A stretch of DNA of 64,000 bases, from the NCBI GenBank assembly GCA_021324735.1, contig JAJPIO010000014.1, positions 124,001-188,000 on the forward strand, read 5' to 3'. The stretch comes from Bacteroidota bacterium (GTDB lineage: Bacteria > Bacteroidota > Ignavibacteria > Palsa-1295). The translations under genes and the position numbers were made by a program. Positions 42,740 through 52,144 of this stretch are shown here, piece after piece; position 1 is the first letter of the stretch, and every line of letters starts with the position of its first letter. The notes beneath the pieces were generated by a model. That model saw only the letters and a program-made list of their open reading frames with translations. It had not been told where the DNA came from and ran no database searches.

Positions 42740-44431
42740 ATGCCACCCAGCTCCGTACCCGATCTTTCGAGTGTCGCTCGCCTCGTCCAGGCGTACTCCG
42801 CGTACAGTCTGAACGGTTTTGTGCCAGAGGTAATATTGGTCGGTGGATTCCTTATCGCAATTTTGCTCGATGTATTTACTCGTAGAGCGAAGTCCAAGAG
42901 CATCTCGATCTATTTTGCGATCGTGGTTCTGGCTATGGCCGGCATAGCATCTGCGTTTCAATGGCAGCCATTCGTTGCCGGGCAACCCTGGAAGCCGGGA
43001 CATCTCATTTTTCCGTATTCACAAACGCTCTTCATACCGATGGTCCATGAGAGTGTGCTCGAACGCGGATATGCGATGGCGGTCGTTGACAATTTTAGTG
43101 TCTTCTTTAAACTATTAATTTCGGTTGCGGGAATATTTATGCTGCTCATGTCCCTCGCTTCACAGGAGCTGCGAGAACGGAGCAGAAGATTGGGGGAGTA
43201 TTCATCGCTGATCATCGGGATGTGTGTAGGGCTATACCTTATGCCAGCATCACTCGATCTTACGATGATGTATATATCGCTTGAATTGGTATCTATTGCC
43301 GGATATATCCTCGCTGGTTTTTCGCGAGATACCGAGCACGGAGCCGAGGCTGCATTGAAGTACATCATGTTCGGTGCGCTCTCATCCGGCCTTATGATCT
43401 ATGGTTTCTCGTTATTTTATGGCTTGACCGGCACAACGAATATCATTGCCATTCGCGAGGTCCTCGCTTTAAATCCTGCAACGCACACCGGTGCTAATTT
43501 TTATATTCTGTGGATCGCGACGATCCTGGCTCTTGTCGGAATGGGATACAAGATCAGTGCTGTGCCGTTTCACTTCTGGACACCGGATGTTTATGAAGGT
43601 GCACCCACTCCTGTCACGGCGTTTCTTTCAGTAGCCTCCAAGGCTGCCGGATTTGGGCTTCTTATTCGCTTCCTGATCTTCGTTTTCCCGGAAGGGACCA
43701 AAACGGCAGCGCCGGTTCTCGATTGGCAGACGGCGCTGGCGATCGGCTCGATCGTTACAATGACGTTCGGTAATCTGGCGGCGCTCCTGCAAACAAATGT
43801 TCGGCGAATACTTGCCTATAGCTCGATCGCTCATGCCGGCTATATGATGGCGGCGCTCGTCGTTGGCAAAGCCGATGGTACGGTCGCGATCATGATCTAC
43901 CTAGCTACATATCTCTTTATGCAGATAGGGGTATTCTATGCCGTCATGCTCATTGCCAATAAGATCGGCTCTGAGGAGATCGATGATTACCGGGGGCTTA
44001 TGACGCGGACGCCTCTTGTGTCCTCGGCGATGGTGATCTTTTTGCTATCGCTTACCGGTATTCCTCTTACAGCCGGATTCATCGGAAAATTCTATTTGCT
44101 GGCGGCTGTTCTGACACCAGATGCGGCCACACACTCGTTGCCATGGTTATGGCTTGCGGTCGGAGTGATCGTCAATTCGGTCATTTCGCTTTATTATTAT
44201 TTACGGGTAGCTGCCGCCATGTTCCTAAAACGTCCCCTTCGCGATATGGCGCTCGAACGGGCTGGTCAGACCGCTCCGCCGTTACCTGCTATTCAGTTCG
44301 GGGTTCCGGTCTCTGCATTACTGTTGGCGCTGATTGTACCAATTCTGGTGTTAGGCGTCTACTTCCAGCCACTGGTCGATTTTGCCAGCGGCGTCGTTCG
44401 TTTTTTCAATTTCGATAATATCCGATACTAA
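42740..44431 (+). CDS. nuoN: NADH-quinone oxidoreductase subunit N
   Basis: 563 residues, ND2 type, third antiporter-like channel. Marks: LMPASLDLTMMYISLELVSIAGYILAGF, GYKISAVPFHFWTPDVYEGAPTPVTAFLSVASKAAGFGLLIRF, LLQTNVRRILAYSSIAHAGYMMAALVVG and TGIPLTAGFIGKFYLLAAVL. It closes the nuo set. The rhodanese ATG follows after 10 bases, so that gene is probably on the same transcript. Confidence 0.95.
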   Translation: MPPSSVPDLSSVARLVQAYSAYSLNGFVPEVILVGGFLIAILLDVFTRRAKSKSISIYFAIVVLAMAGIASAFQWQPFVAGQPWKPGHLIFPYSQTLFIPMVHESVLERGYAMAVVDNFSVFFKLLISVAGIFMLLMSLASQELRERSRRLGEYSSLIIGMCVGLYLMPASLDLTMMYISLELVSIAGYILAGFSRDTEHGAEAALKYIMFGALSSGLMIYGFSLFYGLTGTTNIIAIREVLALNPATHTGANFYILWIATILALVGMGYKISAVPFHFWTPDVYEGAPTPVTAFLSVASKAAGFGLLIRFLIFVFPEGTKTAAPVLDWQTALAIGSIVTMTFGNLAALLQTNVRRILAYSSIAHAGYMMAALVVGKADGTVAIMIYLATYLFMQIGVFYAVMLIANKIGSEEIDDYRGLMTRTPLVSSAMVIFLLSLTGIPLTAGFIGKFYLLAAVLTPDAATHSLPWLWLAVGVIVNSVISLYYYLRVAAAMFLKRPLRDMALERAGQTAPPLPAIQFGVPVSALLLALIVPILVLGVYFQPLVDFASGVVRFFNFDNIRY

Positions 44432-44441
44432 ACCGATTAAA

Positions 44442-44771
44442 ATGGCGATTACTATTCCGTTTGAGATCTCCGTTCAAGAATTAAAAGAGTGGATGGACGC
44501 TGGAAAAGACTTCATTCTGGTGGATGTCCGCGAACCCAATGAATATGCTGTTGCCAATATTGGCGGTAAGCTCATTCCGCTCAATTCCTTGCCGCAACAC
44601 CTTGCGGATTTCGATTCGGAAGCGGATATTGTGGTCCACTGCAAGCTGGGTGGCAGGAGTAGCATGGCGGTCGAATTCATGCGTCGCAACGGACTTCCGA
44701 AAACACGGAATTTGCGGGGTGGGATCATCGCCTGGAGCAAGGAAATCGATCCTTCGGTACCCCAATACTGA
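44442..44771 (+). CDS. Rhodanese-like sulfurtransferase domain protein
   Basis: 109 residues from the ATG at 44442. The fold is a single rhodanese domain: ISVQELKEWMDAGKDFILVDVREPNEYAVANIGGKLIPLNSLP, the active-site loop VVHCKLGGRS with Cys67, and NLRGGIIAWSKEIDPSVPQY. It can move sulfane sulfur, for instance from thiosulfate or persulfides, as in GlpE/PspE-type proteins. It has no signal peptide. It is the last gene of the nuo transcript, only 10 bases from nuoN; a role in sulfur supply for the iron-sulfur clusters is possible but not shown. Confidence 0.9.
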   Translation: MAITIPFEISVQELKEWMDAGKDFILVDVREPNEYAVANIGGKLIPLNSLPQHLADFDSEADIVVHCKLGGRSSMAVEFMRRNGLPKTRNLRGGIIAWSKEIDPSVPQY

Positions 44772-44857
44772 TTCGGTTTTCCCGGAGCTTTCCAATCCTC
44801 GCAGGAGTTCTATTACGCCTCTTTTTTGATTAGGCAGCCTCAATTCTCGACGAATTA

Positions 44858-47800
44858 ATGCAAACTAAACGCATTCACTACGGACTGACAGCGCTTAGCT
44901 TCCTCGTCCCGCTCATTACTTATTCTATCACGATGCAGCCGTCCATCCCGTTTTGGGATTGCGGAGAATTTATTGGTGCGGCTGCTCAATTAGGCATTTC
45001 CCATCCTCCGGGTGCTCCTCTGTGGATTTTGGCCGGTCACGTTGGGACCATGTTCCTGCCGTTCATCAGCGACCCAGGGGCAAGGTATAATTTTATGTCG
45101 GTCCTATGCTCCGCGACGTCAATCATGCTGCTGTATCTTATCGCCGTTCGTGTGATCAAGATATGGCGCGGTGAGCCGCAGTCGATGGGTGACGTTATTA
45201 CGCACTATGGCGGTGCCTTTATTGCGGCCCTCTGCTTCACCTGGAGTGATAGCGTTTGGTTCAATTCGAACGAGTTTATCGTATTCTCGCCGGGCCTGCT
45301 CTTTATTATGCTGATCTTGTGGCTCGGTATGATCTGGCACGAGCGCGCGAACGAGCCCCACAGTGAGCGATACCTGATGCTCATCTTCTATCTTATTGGG
45401 CTTTCGATCGGTGCACACCAGATGTCGATGCTGGCCTTTTTCCCGATCTGGGCGATCGTGTATTACAAGCACTGGCCAAAGGTGACTGCAGGTACCTGGA
45501 TAATGATGCTGGTAACCGGCATCCTGGCTTTCATTTATATTTATAAAGTTGTTCTGACCGGGGTCGTTGGCTGGGCAGAGAGCAGCGGCATTATTATGTT
45601 GATCTTCGTTCTTGCACTCATAGGCGGAACGTGGTATACGCTTAAGGAAAATAAGACGATGGGCAACCTCGTGATGTGGTCAGCCTCTCTCATCTTTTTA
45701 GGCTATACGACGTATGCCTTTGTCATGGTGCGTGCTACTCAGGATCCCCCGATGAATCAGCATAGTCCGACGACGTTTGCGGGCATGCACGAATACATTG
45801 GCCGCGAACAGTATGGCGAAGCGCGTGAATTTCCGCGCCGCAACGATGACCCGGCCGTCAAAGGGGATCCGCTTCACGCCCCAACATGGGACGAGACCAA
45901 ATACAAAGATGATTGGGACTTCTTCTGGAAGTATCAGACCGATCACATGTACCTTCGCTATATTCGTTGGAATTTCGTAGGTCGCGCGTACGACCGGCAG
46001 GATGCGCCAACGGATTGGACCAAGACGCTCGGTCTTCCTCTTTTCCTGGGACTCTTCGGCCTCTACTGGCATTTTAAGCGCGATCCAAAGCGAGCGCTTT
46101 CCTATCTTGCGGCCTTCATTATCATGGGCCTCATCACGACCTGGTTCCAGAACCAGCAAGATGCCCAGCCGCGTGAAAGAGATTACTTTTACGTCGGTTC
46201 ATTCGCCATCTATGCGATGTGGATCGGTATCGGTTTTACCGGTCTTATGGAGATGCTGCGAGTTCGCTTTGCAAAGAAGCAGGATCTACCACTACAACAA
46301 GCTGGCCCGACCGATCGCGAGGTGATCGAATCACCGGAAGACAAGACGCCGGTGCTTCGTGGCGATGGTCCCATGGGAGTGCTGGTCGGTGCATTTGCAC
46401 TTACGGTGTTGCTCATACCGATCAATCAATTGGTTGGTCTTACCGGAATGACACTGTTTGGCGAGAGCTTCCATCAGGCTTCGAAGTGGGGCGAGTATTC
46501 GCGATACCATAATAATGTACCGCTCGAATACGCCTATAACATTCTGCAAAGTTGCGAGCCGGATGCCATCCTTTTTACAGCAGGCGATAATGATACCTTT
46601 CCGCTGTGGTGTATTCAGGATCTTTATGGTGTTCGCCGAGATGTGCGTATCGTAAACCTCTCGCTCGCGAACATGGGCTGGTATGTGAAAAAACTAAAAG
46701 ATGATACGCCATGGGGTGCGAAGAAGGTCAGCCTTCCTTCTTTTACCGAACAGCAGCTCGCGAATCCGGATGAAACTCCGCAAGGCATTCACATGTCGAT
46801 CGCAGCCCCGACGATGGTTACAGTGAATGTTAGTGCCGCTGCGATGCAGCGCTTCACCGGTACCGCTCAGCCGTACTCCTTCCAATGGAAGTGGGTATCG
46901 CAGCATCCATCGCCGTACGATAAGAGCCAGTACGTCTATGAAATCGCAGATCAGTTGGTCCGCGATATCGTGGTAAACAACATCAACGATCGCCCGATCT
47001 ACTTTGCGGTCGCGGTGCCCCCAAGTTATTGGACGGGTCTCGATCAGCATGCCGTGTATGAAGGTTTGGCGGCTCGTATCGTTCCGACGACTCATCCGAT
47101 GGTTCGCGGCCAATTTTTGGAAGGTGATATTAACGAAGCTGCTTATACGCAGCTTGCATATCGCCTTTCACCGAAAATTGATTCGAAGCCGGACCGTGCA
47201 ATGATGATGAACAGCTACCGCGATCCTGAATCAAATCGTAGTGGCCTGGATGAGCAGTACGGTACAACGACCTATCTCGAGTTGTACGGGCGACTTGCGA
47301 ACTACTATTTGAATCATGGCCAAATGCAGGAGGCGCATCGAGCACTCGATACGCTCGTTGCTCGCGTCCCACCAAAGTTGGTGGATTATGATTACAATCT
47401 GCTGCAGTTGATCGGTCAGCTTTACCAGGCGGCCGGAGACCAGAACGCTTCAAAGCAGTTCGTAAAATTAGCGGCAGAAAAGCTTAGCAAATCTGCCCCA
47501 GAAGAGAATCAGGGTGATGAGACTTCCTACCTTCAAGGGCAGGTACGCCGCGCTGATCTTTACATGTCTGCTGAAATGTATGATTCTGCTCGAGTGATCT
47601 ATTCGGCCTTACGTGCGCAGACCGAAGGCGGTAACCAACTCTTTATGGATTTCCGTCTGGCTCAGATCGATGCGAAAGTCCTGGAGCAGAAGGGGCAAAA
47701 ACAGCAGGCGCTTGATAAATACAATCAAATACTTGCAAAGTTTTCGCAGTTGAATCAAATGGGAGCGGGCAATGAACTTGCTGCTGTTGCTCAAGAACGC

Positions 47801-47929
47801 GATCGAATTGCACAGCAGCTTGGGCATATCGATTCGATCAAGGGGCGACCGGCACCCGGTCTGCCGGCCGTTGAGGATCGAACAAAAACGGCTGTCGGTG
47901 ATTCGGCTAATGTGAACGCGGCTAAGTAA
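44858..47929 (+). CDS. DUF2723 membrane protein (protein O-glycosyltransferase-like), with TPR-like tail
   Basis: 1023 residues. The N-terminus with TMQPSIPFWDCGEFIGAAAQLGISHPPGAPLWILAGHVGTMFLPFISDPGARYNFMSVLCSA is the DUF2723 signature, a GT-C fold family with many helices that is thought to transfer sugars to proteins or lipids from a polyprenyl carrier. A soluble periplasmic part follows (AGDNDTFPLWCIQDLYGVRRDVRIVNLSLANM), and the last ~220 residues are helical repeats of TPR type (ELYGRLANYYLNHGQMQEAHRALDTLV). It starts a four-gene plus-strand operon of envelope glycan proteins with gaps of 13, 15 and 2 bases. Confidence 0.9.
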   Translation: MQTKRIHYGLTALSFLVPLITYSITMQPSIPFWDCGEFIGAAAQLGISHPPGAPLWILAGHVGTMFLPFISDPGARYNFMSVLCSATSIMLLYLIAVRVIKIWRGEPQSMGDVITHYGGAFIAALCFTWSDSVWFNSNEFIVFSPGLLFIMLILWLGMIWHERANEPHSERYLMLIFYLIGLSIGAHQMSMLAFFPIWAIVYYKHWPKVTAGTWIMMLVTGILAFIYIYKVVLTGVVGWAESSGIIMLIFVLALIGGTWYTLKENKTMGNLVMWSASLIFLGYTTYAFVMVRATQDPPMNQHSPTTFAGMHEYIGREQYGEAREFPRRNDDPAVKGDPLHAPTWDETKYKDDWDFFWKYQTDHMYLRYIRWNFVGRAYDRQDAPTDWTKTLGLPLFLGLFGLYWHFKRDPKRALSYLAAFIIMGLITTWFQNQQDAQPRERDYFYVGSFAIYAMWIGIGFTGLMEMLRVRFAKKQDLPLQQAGPTDREVIESPEDKTPVLRGDGPMGVLVGAFALTVLLIPINQLVGLTGMTLFGESFHQASKWGEYSRYHNNVPLEYAYNILQSCEPDAILFTAGDNDTFPLWCIQDLYGVRRDVRIVNLSLANMGWYVKKLKDDTPWGAKKVSLPSFTEQQLANPDETPQGIHMSIAAPTMVTVNVSAAAMQRFTGTAQPYSFQWKWVSQHPSPYDKSQYVYEIADQLVRDIVVNNINDRPIYFAVAVPPSYWTGLDQHAVYEGLAARIVPTTHPMVRGQFLEGDINEAAYTQLAYRLSPKIDSKPDRAMMMNSYRDPESNRSGLDEQYGTTTYLELYGRLANYYLNHGQMQEAHRALDTLVARVPPKLVDYDYNLLQLIGQLYQAAGDQNASKQFVKLAAEKLSKSAPEENQGDETSYLQGQVRRADLYMSAEMYDSARVIYSALRAQTEGGNQLFMDFRLAQIDAKVLEQKGQKQQALDKYNQILAKFSQLNQMGAGNELAAVAQERDRIAQQLGHIDSIKGRPAPGLPAVEDRTKTAVGDSANVNAAK

Positions 47930-47942
47930 TAGCCGATCATTC

Positions 47943-48680
47943 GTGTTCCTTTCACTTATTATTCCGGCCTATAATGAGGCCGACCGTGTCGGGCCTTCTA
48001 TCGAGAAGGCCTATCGGTATTTTGATAGCGTTGATTACGACGTTGAACTGATCGTCGTGGACGACGGCTCTTCCGACCAGACGATCGAGGCGGTTCACGA
48101 TGTCTTTGCACGAAAACCCGAGAACCTAACGAGACTGACAACGCGGCTTGTCCCTCTGGGAAAAAATGCCGGCAAAGGAGCAGCCGTCCGACGAGGAATG
48201 CTCGAAGCGACCGGGCAAATTCGAATCTTTACCGACGCTGATTTTTCGACGCCCATCCATGAGGTAGAAAAAATTACTTCGCTTATTGCCTCTGGCCAAT
48301 ATGATGTCGTGATTGGCAGTCGAGCTGCTGAAGGACGGCGATTGGTGAAAAAGCATCAGCCCTGGTATCGCGAAATGATGGGACGGTTCTATAATGTTCT
48401 CGTTCAAATGTTCGTTTTTAAAGGGATCCGCGATACTCAATGTGGCTTTAAGGGTTTCAGTGCGGATGCTGCGTCAAAGCTTTTTTCGAAGCAAAAGGTG
48501 GATGGTTTTTCGTTCGACGTTGAAATTCTGTTCCTTGCCCATCGCTACGGCTATCGCATTCGTGAGGTCGCGATCGAATGGTATAATGATGAGCGTTCGA
48601 CGGTCGGTGCCGTAACAGATTCTGCCAAAATGTTTTGGGAATTGCTCCGGATTCGCAAGCTTCACAAAAACGACCGATAA
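47943..48680 (+). CDS. Family 2 glycosyltransferase (polyprenyl-phosphate sugar synthase type)
   Basis: 245 residues from a GTG. The GT-A fold of family 2 shows LSLIIPAYNEADRVGPSIEKAYRYF, LIVVDDGSSDQT, the NAGKGAAVRRGML segment and the DADFSTP metal motif, then DTQCGFKGFSADAASKLF, as in Alg5/DPM1-type enzymes that load a sugar onto dolichyl/undecaprenyl phosphate. It would make the sugar donor for the neighbouring DUF2723 and YfhO proteins; that coupling is inferred from the gene order. Confidence 0.92.
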   Translation: MFLSLIIPAYNEADRVGPSIEKAYRYFDSVDYDVELIVVDDGSSDQTIEAVHDVFARKPENLTRLTTRLVPLGKNAGKGAAVRRGMLEATGQIRIFTDADFSTPIHEVEKITSLIASGQYDVVIGSRAAEGRRLVKKHQPWYREMMGRFYNVLVQMFVFKGIRDTQCGFKGFSADAASKLFSKQKVDGFSFDVEILFLAHRYGYRIREVAIEWYNDERSTVGAVTDSAKMFWELLRIRKLHKNDR

Positions 48681-48695
48681 ATCCATCAAACGGTA

Positions 48696-51035
48696 ATGGC
48701 AACTACTGCTGCAACACGAAAGCAACCAATGAAAACTGCTTCCGGTGGGCGTATGCAACCAGCACGCAACTCCGTAGTTGTAACATTGCGGAATTTCCCG
48801 ATCTGGCAGATCGCCATAGCGTTTCTTGTCCTTACGCTTGTTTTCTATTCTGACATTCTTTTGGGTGGTAAATTCCTGTGGGAAGATTTTGTAGAGCAGG
48901 AATTTCCGTTTCGAACACTTGCGGCTACTTCCTTAGCGCAAGGCACTCTTCCGCACTGGAATCCCTACGTCTTCGCAGGAATGCCATTCATGGCGGATGT
49001 GCAGGTTGCATTCTGGTATCCCTTTAATCTTCTTCAATCGCTGTTCGTCTCCGGTGGTTTTCTTTCGCCGGTCGTGATGGAGTGGTTCATCCTGTTGCAC
49101 TACGCCATTGCAGGATTTGGGATGTATTGGTTTTCGAAGAAGATATTCGATCTCGATGATTGGTCCGCAGCGTTTGCAGGCATTGCCTACGGATTTGGTG
49201 GCTATATCACAGCGCAGGCGATCCACCAGATGATCGTCTATCATATAGCGCTTTTTCCATTCGTTGCTTACTTTTTTATTCGTGGCATCGATTCCTGGAA
49301 GCATGCAATAGCGGGAGGGCTGATACTTGGCGCAATGTACCTGGCAGGGCACCCGCAATCGACGCTCTATTTTACGTTTTTCCTTGCCTTGCTCGCGCTT
49401 TATGAGATCGTTCATCGCCTGCGGCATAAGAGTGGGCAACTTGGTATCAGCAATATTCTTCGAATGGCGTTGCCGGTTGTGATCGGCTTTGGAATATTTG
49501 CGATCCAGTATTTGCCGTCGCAGGAATTAGCGGACCTCTCTCGCCGCGAAACGATCACATATGAAAAATCACTCGATGGATCCCTTACCTGGGGACATTT
49601 GCTTACGTTTATTATGCCGCGCCTTTTTGGCGTGACGAACGGAGCCGCTGATGCCAAAGTACCATATTGGAATGGGCCATACTATCTGTCATGGGAGACA
49701 GCGATCTATATTGGTGTACTACCGCTCTTTTTTGCGATCATGGCGGCGCTCATGGACCGAAAAAAGAAATATGTGCCGCTCTTTGCCGGTATGGGATTGC
49801 TTGCGGTCCTTTTCGCTTTGGGCGACCACTTCTTTATCTATAAGATATTCTTCCAACTTCCGCTTTTTGATAAATTCCGTACGCCTGCACGTATGATGAT
49901 GCTTTTTAGCTTTGCAGCATCAGCACTTGCCGGTGTTGGCCTTTCGGATGCGTTGAGGACGACAGAAAGCAAGTGGGGAAGTACGAAAGGTCTTATTACT
50001 CGTGCGATCCTGATCCTTCCGTGGCTTGCCGCTCTTGTTGGGATGATGCATGCCTCTTCATTCCTTAAAGGCGTACCTGATGAAGCTAATGCTTCCATCT
50101 CCTGGGCTGCAAGTTTGGCCACACTACCGGTCTTGGCCCTGATCGTTCTTACGGGCCTACATTATCTTGGTAAGCTGAACGGGCAATTCTTCGCAGGACT
50201 TGTCATTGTCGCGACCGTTATTGAGCTTTTCACTTACGGAATGTCTCTTAATGCGAGTCCCGATGATCCGCGTGAGGCTTATCGTTCTCAACCAGAGCTC
50301 ATTTCTACGCTCAAGCAGGACCAATCAAAAGAACTATCGCGAGCGCGTACCAGGCTTGGTAACCAGATGCTGTTAAAGCGCAATCAGGGCGCTTACGATC
50401 GCATTCAACTTATCGAGGGATACGACCCATTGGTATTGCAGCGTGTATTCCCCGATATGGCAAATCCGGAAGCCAGTATGGATCTCATGAACGTGAAGTG
50501 GTCTATCACTACTGGTTCGGCGCCAGGATTTGCAATGCGGCCAACCTACATGCCACGGGTCAAGCTATATTATCAAGCCGATATTTTGCCGGATTCTCAA
50601 GCTTTTACCAGGCTTAAAACGGATGCCTCCTACGATTATCGTAATCGTATGTTGTTGGAAGAGCCGCTGGAGCAGCCACTCGGTGTACCCGATGCAAACG
50701 CAACTGCCACGGTCACAAAATATGGTGACAACGAGATAACTACATCCGTAAAGACGTCTTCCAATGCGATACTCTTCTTCTCGGAAGTTTATTATCCATC
50801 CTGGCGCGCGTATATCGATGATAAACCTGCAAAACTTTATCGCGCCTTCACATCGTTGCGTGCCGTCGAAGTCCCGGCAGGCAATCACACGGTAACGTTA
50901 CGATATGAATCAAAGGCGTTTGCGACAGGGAGCCTGATCACAATCATTACATTGGTGTTGAGCTTGGGTGGCCTCACAGTCATTGTAGTTCGTGGGCATC
51001 GCTCGAGCGAAACACCAACTCCGCCCGCCGCATAG
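48696..51035 (+). CDS. YfhO-family multi-pass membrane glycosyltransferase
   Basis: 779 residues with about a dozen transmembrane segments. LVFYSDILLGGKFLWEDFVEQEFPFRTLAATSLAQGTLPHWNPYVFAGMPFMADVQVAFWYPFNLLQSLF and the C-terminal SNAILFFSEVYYPSWRAYIDDKPAKLYRAFTSLRAVEVPAGNHTVTLRYE identify the YfhO family, which has a GT-C fold and decorates wall or lipid glycans using a polyprenyl-phosphate sugar. It lies 15 bases after the GT2 gene, its likely donor supplier, and 2 bases before the GT9 gene. Confidence 0.9.
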   Translation: MATTAATRKQPMKTASGGRMQPARNSVVVTLRNFPIWQIAIAFLVLTLVFYSDILLGGKFLWEDFVEQEFPFRTLAATSLAQGTLPHWNPYVFAGMPFMADVQVAFWYPFNLLQSLFVSGGFLSPVVMEWFILLHYAIAGFGMYWFSKKIFDLDDWSAAFAGIAYGFGGYITAQAIHQMIVYHIALFPFVAYFFIRGIDSWKHAIAGGLILGAMYLAGHPQSTLYFTFFLALLALYEIVHRLRHKSGQLGISNILRMALPVVIGFGIFAIQYLPSQELADLSRRETITYEKSLDGSLTWGHLLTFIMPRLFGVTNGAADAKVPYWNGPYYLSWETAIYIGVLPLFFAIMAALMDRKKKYVPLFAGMGLLAVLFALGDHFFIYKIFFQLPLFDKFRTPARMMMLFSFAASALAGVGLSDALRTTESKWGSTKGLITRAILILPWLAALVGMMHASSFLKGVPDEANASISWAASLATLPVLALIVLTGLHYLGKLNGQFFAGLVIVATVIELFTYGMSLNASPDDPREAYRSQPELISTLKQDQSKELSRARTRLGNQMLLKRNQGAYDRIQLIEGYDPLVLQRVFPDMANPEASMDLMNVKWSITTGSAPGFAMRPTYMPRVKLYYQADILPDSQAFTRLKTDASYDYRNRMLLEEPLEQPLGVPDANATATVTKYGDNEITTSVKTSSNAILFFSEVYYPSWRAYIDDKPAKLYRAFTSLRAVEVPAGNHTVTLRYESKAFATGSLITIITLVLSLGGLTVIVVRGHRSSETPTPPAA

Positions 51036-51037
51036 CT

Positions 51038-52144
51038 ATGGCCCGCGAGAAGATCATCCTGCTTGCTCTCCCAGGAATCGGCGATGCCCTCCTGGCCACG
51101 CCGATGATCGAGCTACTCCGGAAAGCAAAGCCTGACGCGGAAATACACGCGTTTGTGATGTTCACGAGCACGAAAGAGATGTACGAACATGATCCCAATA
51201 TCGATGCTGTACATCATTATGACTTTCTGAATGCGTCTAAGTCCGGCGCACTGAAGTTCGTCTCCGATCTTCGAAAACAGCGATTTGATATTTCTATTAA
51301 CACCTATCCGCAAAACCGACGAGAATACAATCTTATTGCATTCCTTATTGGGGCTAAGCGGCGTATTGCGATCCGCTATCGGCGTCGAGACCCGCAGAAC
51401 CTGAGTTGGCTAAATACGGAAACGGTCCTCGAAGATGATACGCTACATTGTGTGGAAGAGAATGTTCGATTGTTGTCGCTCATTGGAATTCAGCATGAGC
51501 TAAAAGAGTCCTCTCTTCCTAAATTGCGGTTGCCGCTCAGCGAGGGCCATTCTCAGTTCGCAGAACGTTGGATCGCAAGTCAGGGATTTACCAACTCCGA
51601 TCTGCTTATTGGCTTTCATGCTGGTACTGCGCTCTTTAAGAATCACATCAAGCGACGTTGGGCACCTGAGAAATTTGCACTGCTGGCAGAGCGGTTGACC
51701 AAGGAATTGAATGCAAAGGTGTTACTCTTTGGCGGCCCTGATGACGTTGATGCGAACGCGATCATTCGTGAGCGGGCAGGCCAGTATGTGATTCCGGTCG
51801 AGACGAAGAGCATCCTCGACTCTGCTGCTGTGATGAAGAATCTGAATTTGTTTGTCTCCAACGATTCCTCGCTTATGCACATTGCTGGAGCGCTGGAGCT
51901 TCCAACGGTCGCGATCTTCGGCCCTACGAACGAAACCTACGTTCATCCCTGGAAGACGAAATACAAGATCGTCCATACCGATATTGATTGCCGGCCTTGT
52001 TTTGTCTACTCGCCGAAGCCACTCACGTGTTATCGGCTAAATCCCGACGAACATTTCTTGTGTGTTCGGGCGATCGAGGTAGAACAGGTGTTTAATGGAG
52101 TAAAAGAATTGCTTGGGAAGCACCTCACGCTACCTGTGGTTTAA
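51038..52144 (+). CDS. Family 9 glycosyltransferase (heptosyltransferase type)
   Basis: 368 residues. Opening LLALPGIGDALLATPMIELLRKAKPDAEIHAFVM, the GFHAGTALFKNHIKRRWAPEKFALLAERL segment and SNDSSLMHIAGALELPTVAIFGPTNETYVHPW match ADP-heptose:LPS heptosyltransferases. A Cys-rich end (CRPCFVYSPKPLTCYRLNPDEHFLC) is usual in the family. It would add sugars to an LPS-like core or related glycan on the cytoplasmic side. Its 3' end overlaps that of the convergent NrnA-type gene by 20 bases. Confidence 0.92.
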   Translation: MAREKIILLALPGIGDALLATPMIELLRKAKPDAEIHAFVMFTSTKEMYEHDPNIDAVHHYDFLNASKSGALKFVSDLRKQRFDISINTYPQNRREYNLIAFLIGAKRRIAIRYRRRDPQNLSWLNTETVLEDDTLHCVEENVRLLSLIGIQHELKESSLPKLRLPLSEGHSQFAERWIASQGFTNSDLLIGFHAGTALFKNHIKRRWAPEKFALLAERLTKELNAKVLLFGGPDDVDANAIIRERAGQYVIPVETKSILDSAAVMKNLNLFVSNDSSLMHIAGALELPTVAIFGPTNETYVHPWKTKYKIVHTDIDCRPCFVYSPKPLTCYRLNPDEHFLCVRAIEVEQVFNGVKELLGKHLTLPVV

